DNA of 64,000 nt from Adhaeribacter aquaticus DSM 16391 (GTDB lineage Bacteria; Bacteroidota; Bacteroidia; Cytophagales; Hymenobacteraceae): contig NZ_KI421517.1 in the NCBI RefSeq assembly GCF_000473365.1, positions 1,075,363-1,139,362 of the forward strand, given 5' to 3'. The notes under the pieces were generated by a model. It was not told the origin of the DNA and did not search any database. It saw only the letters and a list, made by a program, of their open reading frames with translations. The position numbers were made by a program, and so were the translations under genes. Below are positions 9,311 through 17,306 of the stretch, in pieces. Position 1 is the stretch's first letter. Each line of letters begins with the position of its first letter.

Positions 9311-9401
9311 GTGACAGGTTTTTAGGTTTCTGTCGCATGTGTTGGCGCACGGCTTTGATACTCGCCGAAAATAGACCTCTATTTACTGCAAATAGGGTTT
9401 C

Positions 9402-9465
9402 CAGTTGGTAGAGCAAAGGACTGAAAATCCTTGTGTCGTTGGTTCGATTCCAATCATCACCACCA
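9402..9465 (+). tRNA. tRNA-Phe (GAA) 3' fragment, attachment-site remnant
   Basis: From the D-loop onward the sequence is a good tRNA-Phe: D-loop and GAGC half-stem (9411-9414), anticodon arm with loop CTGAAAA (9421-9427, anticodon GAA), T-arm GTTGG/CCAAT around TTCGATT, acceptor CATCACC, discriminator A and encoded CCA. The 5' part is wrong: bases upstream do not pair with the acceptor, and the 5' D-stem half reads TTCC instead of GCTC. The gene is thus cut at about 9402, as expected when an element inserts into the tRNA and carries a replacement 3' end. The intact copy should be at the other element end. It is unlikely to be functional. Confidence 0.85.
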
Positions 9466-9471
9466 ACTGAA

Positions 9472-9505
9472 AAAAACCTCCTAGTAAAAACTGGGAGGTT
9501 TTTTT
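9472..9505 (+). terminator. Original tRNA-Phe terminator
   Basis: AACCTCCTAG pairs with CTGGGAGGTT (one G-U) around loop TAAAAA, with a T-run after it, starting seven bases after the CCA end. Confidence 0.85.
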
Positions 9506-9858
9506 ATGCCCTTTTTTCCCAGACAACCTTCTCAATAGTTAGTTTATAATTCACCTTTAAAACTGAATCTAAAAATTTAATTGCTGGCATTTCACCCCTT
9601 ATTTCTTATTCTAATAATAGAACCAGCTAATTTTATCTAAAATTTACTACCTATTTTTCCTTTACTTTAATTCCCAGCCTTTCAACCCCAATAAGCAAAA
9701 AAGAATATGTCAGTTGATCTTACTTCTTCTCCTTTCAAGGTATTTAAGTGGCTATACGGATGTAATTCCGTACTTATCCGGGAACGTCCAATAATACTCC
9801 GCGTATTAGGTTCATTTGTATTAAGCATTTTTTACCACTTTACCCTAAAAGTAAAACT
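9506..9858. other. AT-rich spacer before isoaspartyl peptidase
   Basis: The 353 bases after the tRNA terminator hold no convincing gene; the only open frame of note (from 9707) runs into and overlaps the next gene out of frame. The spacer presumably carries the promoter of the downstream gene. Confidence 0.4.
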
Positions 9859-10770
9859 ATGGCCCAAAACTTTGTACTTGTTATACATGGCGGAGCAGAA
9901 GATAAAACCCGCGAAGATATAAGCCCGGAAAAAGAGGCAGGATATAGAAAAGGGCTGGAAGAAGCTTTAGATGCCGGTTATCAAATTTTAAAAGCTGGTG
10001 GTTCAGCTATAGATGCCGTGGAAGCGGCTGTTATATCTATGGAAAACAATCCATTATTTAATGCCGGTAAGGGTGGCGCCTTAACCATAAAAGAAAGCCA
10101 TGAGTTTGATGCCGCCATTATGGACGGTAAAACCTTACATGCCGGAGGAGTAGCAGGAGTTAAATCAGTTAAAAATCCTATAAAACTTGCCCGCACTATT
10201 ATGGAAAAAAGTGAGCATGTTTTAATTGGTGGCGATGGAGCAACTGCGTTTGCCAAAGAACACAACTTGCAAATAGTGCCAGAGGCTTATTTTACCACCG
10301 AAGAAAAATTAGAAGATGTAAAAAAACAAAAACAGAACCAACTAAAACACACCAGTAAAGATACAGTAGGTGCTGTAGCCTTAGATATACATGGCAATTT
10401 AGCTGCTGCTACCTCTACCGGTGGCCTTACCGGCCAACATGAAGGGCGCATAGGAGACAGCCCGATTATTGGCTGCGGCACTTACGCAAACAATGAAGTG
10501 TGTGCTGTTTCCTGTACCGGCGACGGTGAAAGCATTATAAGAGGCACCGTGGCGCATGAAGTATATGCACTGGTAAAATACAAAGGACTATCTATTACAG
10601 AAGCGGCAGCCCAAGCTATTCGGTTATATAAAGATAAAATAGAAAAAGACCGGAATTTGATTGCCTTAACGCCAAACGGCGACATTGCAATGGAGTTTGA
10701 GACCGAACTAATGTTTAGAGGCTACCGCAAAGGTGATGAGGCTCCTTATATTGCAATTTGGGAGGATTAA
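9859..10770 (+). CDS. iaaA: Isoaspartyl peptidase / plant-type L-asparaginase
   Basis: This Ntn-hydrolase of 303 residues hydrolyses isoaspartyl dipeptides and L-asparagine after autocleavage. The cleavage site and nucleophile are in the KDTVGAVALD segment, with Thr169 becoming the N-terminus of the beta chain. Further family motifs are GGAE near residue 11, NAGKGG (68-73), GRIGDSPIIGCGTYA and the CTGDGE oxyanion-region motif. There is no signal peptide, so a cytoplasmic role in asparagine or damaged-peptide turnover is likely. It stands alone and ends back-to-back with the DnaJ/TPR gene. Confidence 0.9.
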   Translation: MAQNFVLVIHGGAEDKTREDISPEKEAGYRKGLEEALDAGYQILKAGGSAIDAVEAAVISMENNPLFNAGKGGALTIKESHEFDAAIMDGKTLHAGGVAGVKSVKNPIKLARTIMEKSEHVLIGGDGATAFAKEHNLQIVPEAYFTTEEKLEDVKKQKQNQLKHTSKDTVGAVALDIHGNLAAATSTGGLTGQHEGRIGDSPIIGCGTYANNEVCAVSCTGDGESIIRGTVAHEVYALVKYKGLSITEAAAQAIRLYKDKIEKDRNLIALTPNGDIAMEFETELMFRGYRKGDEAPYIAIWED

Positions 10771-11865
10771 TTATTGAACACAATATTGTTGAATATCGCC
10801 GTAGGCAGCCTGATAACCCAAATTAAATGCCTGATAAAAATTTTGGCAGGCTGCTGCAGTACTATCGGTTTCGGCCTGAGCTTTACCTAACAGGAAATAT
10901 AAGCGGGCATTCTTGGGCTCTTGTTTCAGGGCAACCCGGTAATCTTTAATTGCTGCTTTGTTTTGCTGCGTTAAATAGTAGCAAAACCCGCGGTAAAACA
11001 AGGCTTTATTTTGCATTTCTGCATCTGCCATTTCTAATTTAAGGAAATTAGTTAGATCCTGAATAGCCTCCGGATATTTATTTAAGGCACTCGCCCTCAG
11101 CATGCCACGATCGTAATATGCCAACGCAAATTTTTTATCTTGTGCAATTGCCTGACCCAAATCCAGCTCAGCAACTAAATTATGCCTTAATTCTTCGTGG
11201 CACTTACCCCGGAGGTAATACATCTGCGGCAACTTATCATGAGCATAAGTAATGGCGGCATCTAAATCAGACAAGGCTGCTTTATAGTCTTTTCTTACTT
11301 CCATCTCTATGTAAGCCCTTTTAAAATAGGCTTCGCTATAGGAAGGTTTAAAATGAATGGCTTCCGATAAATAAGCGTGGGCAGTACTCCACTTCTCCTG
11401 CTCTATATACGATAGCGCCTCCTGGTAATTATCTTTAGCCGCAATATGATCCATCACAAATTTTAGGAGCGCACAAAAAAGTAATATGCCGGCAAAGATA
11501 CCTGCCAGGATATAATAATCTTTCTTAATAAAGCCTGCTTTGGGAATGTTCCGGTAATATCGTTCTGAAACCGAGGCAGGTTGCCTGATAGGCCCCTGGT
11601 ATCGGTACCGCTGTTGTTGCTGAAACTGCTCCTGCAGCTTTACCTGAATTAAATACTGTAGCCGGAGATCGTAGGTAGCGCGTTTCTGCGGATTTGATAA
11701 TACCTGGTATGCTTCGTTAACTAGTTTAAACCTTTCCTCAAAATAAGGGTTTCCCTGGTGTTTATCAGGATGATATTGAATAGCCAGCTTTTTATAAGCC
11801 AGTTTAATTTCCTGAGCAGTGGCTGTGGCCGGCACATTTAATATTTTATAATAATTATTATTCAA
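10771..11865 (-). CDS. Membrane-anchored J-domain and TPR protein
   Basis: The 364-residue protein begins with a J domain (about 3-68) with the HPD tripeptide at 32-34, which stimulates DnaK ATPase. A basic, glutamine-rich linker follows, then one membrane helix (about 117-137) and four to six TPR-like repeats (about 145-350). The Gly/Phe-rich and zinc-finger parts of true DnaJ are missing, so this is a type III J-protein. It probably recruits DnaK to a membrane-associated client bound by the TPRs; the client is unknown. The gene converges with the asparaginase gene with no spacer. Confidence 0.85.
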   Translation of the reverse strand: MNNNYYKILNVPATATAQEIKLAYKKLAIQYHPDKHQGNPYFEERFKLVNEAYQVLSNPQKRATYDLRLQYLIQVKLQEQFQQQQRYRYQGPIRQPASVSERYYRNIPKAGFIKKDYYILAGIFAGILLFCALLKFVMDHIAAKDNYQEALSYIEQEKWSTAHAYLSEAIHFKPSYSEAYFKRAYIEMEVRKDYKAALSDLDAAITYAHDKLPQMYYLRGKCHEELRHNLVAELDLGQAIAQDKKFALAYYDRGMLRASALNKYPEAIQDLTNFLKLEMADAEMQNKALFYRGFCYYLTQQNKAAIKDYRVALKQEPKNARLYFLLGKAQAETDSTAAACQNFYQAFNLGYQAAYGDIQQYCVQ

Positions 11866-12040
11866 GCGAAAAGCCAGATTTAGTTGAATTACTTAATTTA
11901 CGCAAAATTTCAGACAATCTATGCCAAAATTCGTAATACAGGTTTTGAATATAATAGGGTTTCTCTAATATATTACAGACAATTATAATATGACCGAAAA
12001 ACGATCTGACCATTTGCTTAATTGTAAATAAAATAAAACT

Positions 12041-12415
12041 ATGATGGGTGAAGAAAAAAATTCTCGCACTGATAGCATGATCAGTAACCTGATGGGCTAT
12101 ATTGATACACGTATAGATTTAATAAAGCTGGAAATTCAGATGAAACTGAAGAATAGCTTTGTAGGTTTACTACATGCTATTATGTTAGGATTTGCTGCCT
12201 TTATGGCACTTATTTTCTTAAATATTTTTATTGCTCTTTTATTGAATGACTTATTAGATAGCCATTTTTGGGGATTTGGAATAGTAACCTTATTCTACAT
12301 TATCTTATTTATTATTTTCTTTATGGGAGTAGACAAGAAAGTATTCCAGGGTGTAGCTGATAAAACTTTCGATAATACAATTTATAAACAGGATAAAAGA
12401 AACGAGCCGTTATGA
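12041..12415 (+). CDS. Phage-holin-family (holin superfamily III-like) membrane protein
   Basis: A 124-residue protein with an N-terminal amphipathic helix (IDTRIDLIKLEIQMKLK) and two membrane helices (about 45-70 and 78-98), the pattern of the widespread bacterial holin superfamily III-like proteins. In chromosomes these are not lysis proteins; they lie beside YtxH/YqjD-type envelope proteins and have no settled function. The stop overlaps the next start by four bases, so it is co-translated with the following gene and probably with GGGP synthase. Confidence 0.7.
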   Translation: MMGEEKNSRTDSMISNLMGYIDTRIDLIKLEIQMKLKNSFVGLLHAIMLGFAAFMALIFLNIFIALLLNDLLDSHFWGFGIVTLFYIILFIIFFMGVDKKVFQGVADKTFDNTIYKQDKRNEPL

Positions 12416-12996
12416 GTGAAATACATAACCCACTTTTTGAAAGCCAGAAAGAATTTCTGGAAAGGCAAAAAGAAGAATATAGAAATGCATTGCTAAGCGA
12501 TGTATCAGAAATAAAGAATCAGTCCCAGCAAGTAGGAAAAACGGTTCTAATGGCAGGAGGTGCTTTAGCAGGGGTGTGGCTGATTACCTCTATGTTTAAG
12601 GGCAAAAAAAAAAGAAAAGCTTCTAAAGGTTTAAAGGCGGCTCCCACCTATAAAACCTTACCCTTGAATGCTGCTCATATTTCTGATGCTCATATTGTGA
12701 ATGAAGATGGAAGCATTAATTATGCCGATGTTTTCCACGATCCGGTTGTCAGCTCCACAGGTTTTCATCAGCCCGTTGCCGAGGAACCATCAGTGGTCAA
12801 AGAAACAGCCAAAGGTTTCTTCCAATCAGAAATGGGAAAGGCAATATCGCAGCAGGTAACTGCATTTGTTTTAATTTACCTTACCAAAAAACTCGAAGAG
12901 TACCTGCAGGAGCCAAAAAATGCCGATATTGCCACATCAACAGAAGCGGGAGTAAAAGAAACTGATTTCTCCCATCCGCAAGAGAATGCCATTTAG
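12412..12996 (+). CDS. Uncharacterised single-pass membrane protein
   Basis: I do not recognise a family for this 194-residue protein. It has a charged N-terminal helix (about 1-40), one probable membrane helix (about 43-62), a short lysine cluster right after it (KGKKKRK) that would face the cytoplasm, a low-complexity middle, and a hydrophobic C-terminal helix (about 142-165). It overlaps the upstream holin-like gene by 4 bases and the downstream GGGP synthase by 11. The organisation suggests a membrane-associated role shared by the three genes. Confidence 0.7.
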   Translation: MSEIHNPLFESQKEFLERQKEEYRNALLSDVSEIKNQSQQVGKTVLMAGGALAGVWLITSMFKGKKKRKASKGLKAAPTYKTLPLNAAHISDAHIVNEDGSINYADVFHDPVVSSTGFHQPVAEEPSVVKETAKGFFQSEMGKAISQQVTAFVLIYLTKKLEEYLQEPKNADIATSTEAGVKETDFSHPQENAI

Positions 12997-13756
12997 CAAA
13001 CTTTATTTAGAACAAATTAAGAAATACACATCAGGACAGAAAGCTTTAGCTGTTCTTTTAGATCCGGACAACCTTGATAGCCAAGGCTGTTCGGATGTTA
13101 TTAAACTTTGTAATACCCATCAGGTTGATTATATTCTGGTGGGCGGCAGCTTAATTACCCAGAATACCCAAGCATCTTTAATTAAGCAAATAAAGCAGGA
13201 AACCTCTATCCCGGTTATTTTATTTCCAAGCAGCAGCTTACACATAGATACTCAGGCCGATGGCATCTTATTACTTTCCTTGATTTCCGGCCGCAATCCG
13301 GAATACTTAATCGGCCAACACGTCATTGCTGCACCTATGCTTAAGGCCAGTAAATTAGCCGTGCTTCCTACGGGTTATATCCTGGTTGATTCCGGAAGAC
13401 AGACTACCGCTTCTTATATGAGTGGCACTACACCTTTGCCGCACAACAAACCAGCAATAGCTGCCAGCACCGCCTTAGCCGGCGAATTATTAGGGATGCA
13501 GTTAATTTACCTGGATGGGGGCAGCGGTGCCTTACATGCTGTGTCTGCCGAAATGATTCAGGCCGTGAGAAAAGCTATTGATGTCCCCTTATTGGTGGGA
13601 GGCGGTATAAATACCGTACAAAAAGCGAGTACGGCCTTAGCCGCCGGTGCCGACATTATTGTGGTAGGTACCCAGATAGAAAAAAACCCCGACTTTATAG
13701 CCGAGGTTTCTGAAGTAGTAAAAACTTTTAATGCTGAATTAGATATTCGTAGCTGA
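12986..13756 (+). CDS. GGGP/HepGP synthase family prenyltransferase
   Basis: This TIM-barrel enzyme of 256 residues joins glycerol-1-phosphate to a long prenyl diphosphate. Family motifs are ALLDPDN (about 22-28), YILVGGS near 50, the LDGGSGA motif (phosphate and substrate binding, about 177) and the VGGGIN and GTQIE phosphate-binding loops in the C-terminal third. Full length matches Bacteroidota members of the archaeal-type family. In Archaea it starts ether-lipid synthesis; in Bacteroidota the product's fate is unclear. It is the third gene of an overlapping operon, and its end overlaps the AraC gene on the other strand by 18 bases. Confidence 0.9.
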   Translation: MPFSKLYLEQIKKYTSGQKALAVLLDPDNLDSQGCSDVIKLCNTHQVDYILVGGSLITQNTQASLIKQIKQETSIPVILFPSSSLHIDTQADGILLLSLISGRNPEYLIGQHVIAAPMLKASKLAVLPTGYILVDSGRQTTASYMSGTTPLPHNKPAIAASTALAGELLGMQLIYLDGGSGALHAVSAEMIQAVRKAIDVPLLVGGGINTVQKASTALAAGADIIVVGTQIEKNPDFIAEVSEVVKTFNAELDIRS

Positions 13757-14662
13757 TTCGCGGCGACGCATTTTACCGGCTGGAATACCAAACATCATCT
13801 TAAAACGGCGGCAGAAATAAGCGGTATCTTTATACCCAACTTCTTTCCCAATTTCCCGAATACTTTTCTTCGTCGTACGAAGCAAAAATACTGCCCGCTC
13901 CATCCGCTGGTATTCAATGTAATCCTGCGGATTAATACCCGTTAACATTTTAAAATACTGGCCTACATAATCTTCCGAAACATTAGCCACATTGGATAAT
14001 ACCTTATTAGATAAGTCTCCGCCAATATTTTCTTTGATATAGTTGAATAAATCAATCAGGCGTGGATCTTTGAAATAAGTACTGTTAGTAGCTAATTGCT
14101 CCACAAACATACGGTTACGTAGTATGTAGCGTACAATTTCTACAACAATATTCTCAGTATAAATATTAATCAACCGCTCTTTACCAGGTAAGTCCTGCAA
14201 ACTTTCTTCAATAACTTTAATTACTAAGTTAGCTAATTTAGAGTTATGAGAAATAAGAAATGCCGGCACATCCAGAGAAGCAAAAAAGTTTACCGAATCA
14301 AATACTTTAGCTTCAAAGGAAACAAAGCTATGGCTTTCTTCTGCATCCCCGATTAAGTCTAGATCAGCATTACTTTTAAAGAACTTATCCCGGTTGGAAA
14401 TCAAATCATCGTTAGAGATGGTACGGCTTTCCAAATCACCGTAATAAATTTTAGTACTTCGTCCGCCAGGAACAAAAAGCATTTCACCTTCTTCTACAAC
14501 ATGTTTCTCGTCACCAAATGCAATGGTACCTTTATGTAGTAATATAATATTATTTCCTACATCATAGTAATTACGCACCGTAAATGGTTGCTGCAATATC
14601 AGGTTCTTAGATTTGATATATCGAACGCCTAACGATTCAATAACCTTATTGTAATCTTCCAT
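13739..14662 (-). CDS. AraC-family transcriptional regulator
   Basis: The 307-residue regulator has an N-terminal cupin-like sensing domain (about 25-100) and a C-terminal pair of helix-turn-helix motifs (about 205-300) ending in the family signature GYKDTAYFCRRFKMMFGIPAGKMR. The recognition helix region VANVSEDYVGQYFK fits the first HTH. The effector and targets are unknown. The gene stands alone on the minus strand, 160 bases from acyl-CoA dehydrogenase, and overlaps the 3' end of GGGP synthase in antisense. Confidence 0.9.
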   Translation of the reverse strand: MEDYNKVIESLGVRYIKSKNLILQQPFTVRNYYDVGNNIILLHKGTIAFGDEKHVVEEGEMLFVPGGRSTKIYYGDLESRTISNDDLISNRDKFFKSNADLDLIGDAEESHSFVSFEAKVFDSVNFFASLDVPAFLISHNSKLANLVIKVIEESLQDLPGKERLINIYTENIVVEIVRYILRNRMFVEQLATNSTYFKDPRLIDLFNYIKENIGGDLSNKVLSNVANVSEDYVGQYFKMLTGINPQDYIEYQRMERAVFLLRTTKKSIREIGKEVGYKDTAYFCRRFKMMFGIPAGKMRRRESATNI

Positions 14663-14821
14663 GATGTATCTATTTTAATTATTTTGCTGTAAAGTTATAT
14701 TTTGAAGCTTAAATCTAAAATAAATCTTTTAATATTTCAAAATTTATTGCATGATTTTTATAAAATTAAGCATATTTTTTTTCAACCTTTTACAGGACTA
14801 TTTCAACATCATCAAATTCTA

Positions 14822-15961
14822 CTATTTTAGTATCTCTCTTGATATTACTATTTTCTGTATTTCTGAGGTACCTTCATAAATTTGGGTAATTTTTGCATCG
14901 CGCATAAGCCTCTCTACATGGTATTCTTTCACATAGCCGTATCCTCCGTGTATTTGCACAGCCTCTACGGCTGTATCCATAGCTACTTGCGAAGCGAACA
15001 ATTTGGCCATTGCACCCGATTTTGTATAGTCTCTTCCGGCATCTTTATCGGCAGCTGCCTGAAAGCACAGCAAACGGGCTGCTTCTATATTGGTAGCCAT
15101 ATCGGCCAGTTTAAATTGTATGGCTTGGTGCTTCGCAATTTCAGTTCCAAAGGCTTTGCGTTCTTTGGCATATCTAAGCGCTAACTCATAGGCGCCAGAC
15201 GCAATCCCTAAGGCCTGAGCCGCAATCCCTATCCGTCCGCCAGCCAGAACACTCATGGCAAACTTAAATCCAAATCCATCTTCGCCAATACGGTTTTCCT
15301 TGGGTACCTTTACATCCGTAAACATTAAAGAATGGGTATCTGAACCTCTAATACCTAATTTATTTTCTTTGGGTCCCACTTCAAAACCGGGCGTATCGCG
15401 GTCTACAATAAAAGCATTGATCCCCTTGTGTTTCAGCTCCGGATGGGTTTGCGCCATAACCAAATAAACCGAAGCGGAGTTACCATTAGTTATCCAGTTC
15501 TTGGTGCCATTAAGCAGGTAATATTCGCCTTTATCTTCAGCAGTAGTATGCTGACTGGTAGCGTCTGAGCCTGCCTCCGGCTCTGATAAACAAAAAGCCC
15601 CTATTACCTCGCCGGCAGCTAACCGGGTTAAATACTTCTGCTTTTGCTCTTCTGTGCCGTATTTTTCCAATCCCCAACAGACCAAAGAATTATTTACCGA
15701 CATCACCACCGAAGCCGAGGCATCTACTTTTGAAATTTCTTCCATTGCCAGCACATAGGCAATACTATCCATGCCTCCCCCATTATATTTAGGATCGACC
15801 ATCATGCCCAAAAAGCCTAGCTCCCCCATTTTTTTAATTTGGTCAGTTGGAAATTTTTGCTGCTCATCGCGCTCAATTACTCCTGGCAATAATTCACTTT
15901 GAGCAAAATCACGGGCTGCTGCTTGTACAGCCATGTGTTCTTCTGTTAGGTCAAATAGCAT
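14822..15961 (-). CDS. Acyl-CoA dehydrogenase (short/medium-chain type)
   Basis: A 379-residue FAD flavoenzyme that oxidises acyl-CoA to trans-2-enoyl-CoA. It has the three-part family layout: N-terminal helical domain, middle beta domain with the FAD motif CLSEPEAGSDA and WITNG, and C-terminal helical domain. The catalytic base is Glu363 in IYEGTSEIQ, the position typical of short- and branched-chain enzymes. Length and motifs are complete. It is monocistronic with no electron-transfer flavoprotein or thiolase nearby. Likely role is fatty-acid or branched-chain amino-acid catabolism. Confidence 0.92.
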   Translation of the reverse strand: MLFDLTEEHMAVQAAARDFAQSELLPGVIERDEQQKFPTDQIKKMGELGFLGMMVDPKYNGGGMDSIAYVLAMEEISKVDASASVVMSVNNSLVCWGLEKYGTEEQKQKYLTRLAAGEVIGAFCLSEPEAGSDATSQHTTAEDKGEYYLLNGTKNWITNGNSASVYLVMAQTHPELKHKGINAFIVDRDTPGFEVGPKENKLGIRGSDTHSLMFTDVKVPKENRIGEDGFGFKFAMSVLAGGRIGIAAQALGIASGAYELALRYAKERKAFGTEIAKHQAIQFKLADMATNIEAARLLCFQAAADKDAGRDYTKSGAMAKLFASQVAMDTAVEAVQIHGGYGYVKEYHVERLMRDAKITQIYEGTSEIQKIVISREILK

Positions 15962-16071
15962 AAAACAGGCTTTTGAGATTAGGCTTACACCAAAATATTA
16001 AATTAATTATATATTATATCTACTAGTTCGCCCATACCAAAGTTTTATTGTTTTACACAATTGTATAAAAT

Positions 16072-16106
16072 AAAAAAGCTGCCTTAAGATTTAAGGCAGC
16101 TTTTTT
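16072..16106 (-). terminator. Bidirectional-looking terminator after zinc peptidase gene
   Basis: AAAAAAGCTGCCTTAA (16072-16087) pairs perfectly with 16091-16106 over a 3-base loop. In minus orientation it ends the zinc-peptidase operon. Confidence 0.85.
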
Positions 16107-16125
16107 ATTTTATGATATACGATAA

Positions 16126-16812
16126 TTAGCTTCGGCGACTACCACTTAACAATATAGACACATAGTACAGCAGCGTAGCTAAGGAACCTAAAGCGGCAAC
16201 TACGTACGTCATAGCAGCCCATTTTAAAGAATCTTTCGCCATAGCATGTTCCTGAGCTGTTACAATTCCTCTGCTGTCCATCCAGGCCAAAGCCCTACGG
16301 CTGGCATCAAACTCCACTGGCAAAGTAACAAAACTAAATATAGTAGTAAGTGAAAATAAAGCTACCCCAATTGCCAAAGGAATTATTGTTGTTTGGATCA
16401 TGAAAATACCAATTAACAGAATCCACTGCATATACCGCGAAGCTACACTTAAGGCTGGCACCATTGCCGATCTAAACTTAAGCATGCTATAAGCAGTAGC
16501 GTGCTGCACCGCATGTCCGCATTCGTGAGCAGCTACTGCCGCCGCGGCCGCGCTACGGGAGGCATAAACCCCCTCACTTAAGTTTACAGTTTTTTTACCT
16601 GGATCATAATGATCTGTTAACATTCCTTCGGTTGAAATAACCCGAACATCAGTAATGTTATTATCTGCCAACATCATCTCGGCTACTTCCCGGCCACTTA
16701 GGCCTGAACGCAAACCAATTTCCGAATATTTCCGAAACTTACTCTTCAAGGTCCAGCTAACTGCCATGCTAGCTAACATGAAGACGATCATGATTAAATA
16801 TATTCCACCCAT
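16126..16812 (-). CDS. YugP-type putative zinc metallopeptidase
   Basis: The 228-residue membrane protein belongs to Zn_peptidase_2. It has a starting membrane helix (about 3-20), an SGREVAEMML segment, an HECGH zinc site (HEXXH, residues 96-100) and two or three further helices (about 120-160 and 195-220). Its substrate is unknown; the family is assumed to act at the membrane. It lies five bases after rfaE2 in the minus-strand cluster, so it is likely the last gene of that operon. Confidence 0.85.
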   Translation of the reverse strand: MGGIYLIMIVFMLASMAVSWTLKSKFRKYSEIGLRSGLSGREVAEMMLADNNITDVRVISTEGMLTDHYDPGKKTVNLSEGVYASRSAAAAAVAAHECGHAVQHATAYSMLKFRSAMVPALSVASRYMQWILLIGIFMIQTTIIPLAIGVALFSLTTIFSFVTLPVEFDASRRALAWMDSRGIVTAQEHAMAKDSLKWAAMTYVVAALGSLATLLYYVSILLSGSRRS

Positions 16813-16817
16813 TTTCT

Positions 16818-17306
16818 TTATGCTTTTATTTGTGCTTTTATCTTTTCAACGATACCTGATGTTGAATACCCTTTTACGAGTCTAATGGTTTTAACGTCGC
16901 CGCCATTTTGTAAAACGATATCATGACCAACAATATTTTGAATATTATAATCATCACCTTTTACTAAAATATCCGGCAGCAAACTTTTTATCAGCTCATA
17001 CGGAGTATCTTCATCAAATAATACTACTGCATCTATAAACAATAAGGATGCCATGATACGAGCACGTGACAATTCGTCTTGCAATGGGCGGTGGGGGCCT
17101 TTTAAACGACTTACTGAGGCATCTGTATTTACGCCTACTATCAATTTGTCACCTAAAGAACGCGCCTTCTCCAGATAATCTACGTGCCCTAAATGAAGCA
17201 GATCAAAGCAGCCGTTTGTAAAAACAATTTTTTTATCCTGCGCTTTCCAATCTTTTACCTGCTTTACTAGATCTTCCCGGGCAAATATTTTAGACAGTGA
17301 TTTCAT
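16818..17306 (-). CDS. rfaE2: D-glycero-beta-D-manno-heptose 1-phosphate adenylyltransferase
   Basis: The 162-residue nucleotidyltransferase makes ADP-heptose from heptose 1-phosphate and ATP for LPS core synthesis. It contains the nucleotide-binding segment TNGCFDLLHLGHVDYL with the HxGH motif (about 38-41) and the GVNTD motif, plus a late KGYSTSGIVEKI. Only the adenylyltransferase half of HldE is present, as is normal in Bacteroidota, where the kinase (RfaE1) is a separate gene not seen here. Its start overlaps the upstream membrane-protein gene by 17 bases. Confidence 0.92.
   Translation of the reverse strand: MKSLSKIFAREDLVKQVKDWKAQDKKIVFTNGCFDLLHLGHVDYLEKARSLGDKLIVGVNTDASVSRLKGPHRPLQDELSRARIMASLLFIDAVVLFDEDTPYELIKSLLPDILVKGDDYNIQNIVGHDIVLQNGGDVKTIRLVKGYSTSGIVEKIKAQIKA

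Larger units (their letters stand above)
1..9465. mobile_element. Right end of an integrative element in tRNA-Phe
   Basis: The block from the left window edge to the tRNA-Phe fragment has a replication/recombination gene set (SF2 helicase, Sak4-like ATPase, DUF3871), GC-rich cargo kinases and a tyrosine recombinase that starts about 90 bp from the tRNA fragment. A recombinase next to a tRNA 3' fragment is the standard junction of a site-specifically integrated element. The right boundary is therefore near 9402-9465. The left boundary and the rebuilt tRNA lie outside the window. No relaxase, capsid or tail gene is visible, so conjugative element, satellite or integrated plasmid cannot be told apart. 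Confidence 0.8.

Noticed and set aside
9380-9465. Complete functional tRNA-Phe
   Set aside because: The 5' acceptor and 5' D-stem bases do not pair with their partners, so only the 3' part is present.
9707-9922. 71-codon frame upstream of the isoaspartyl peptidase
   Set aside because: It overlaps the start of a well-supported gene out of frame and has no family features.
12041-12415. Prophage lysis module suggested by the holin-family protein
   Set aside because: Neighbours are chromosomal (membrane protein and GGGP synthase); there is no endolysin or phage structural gene.
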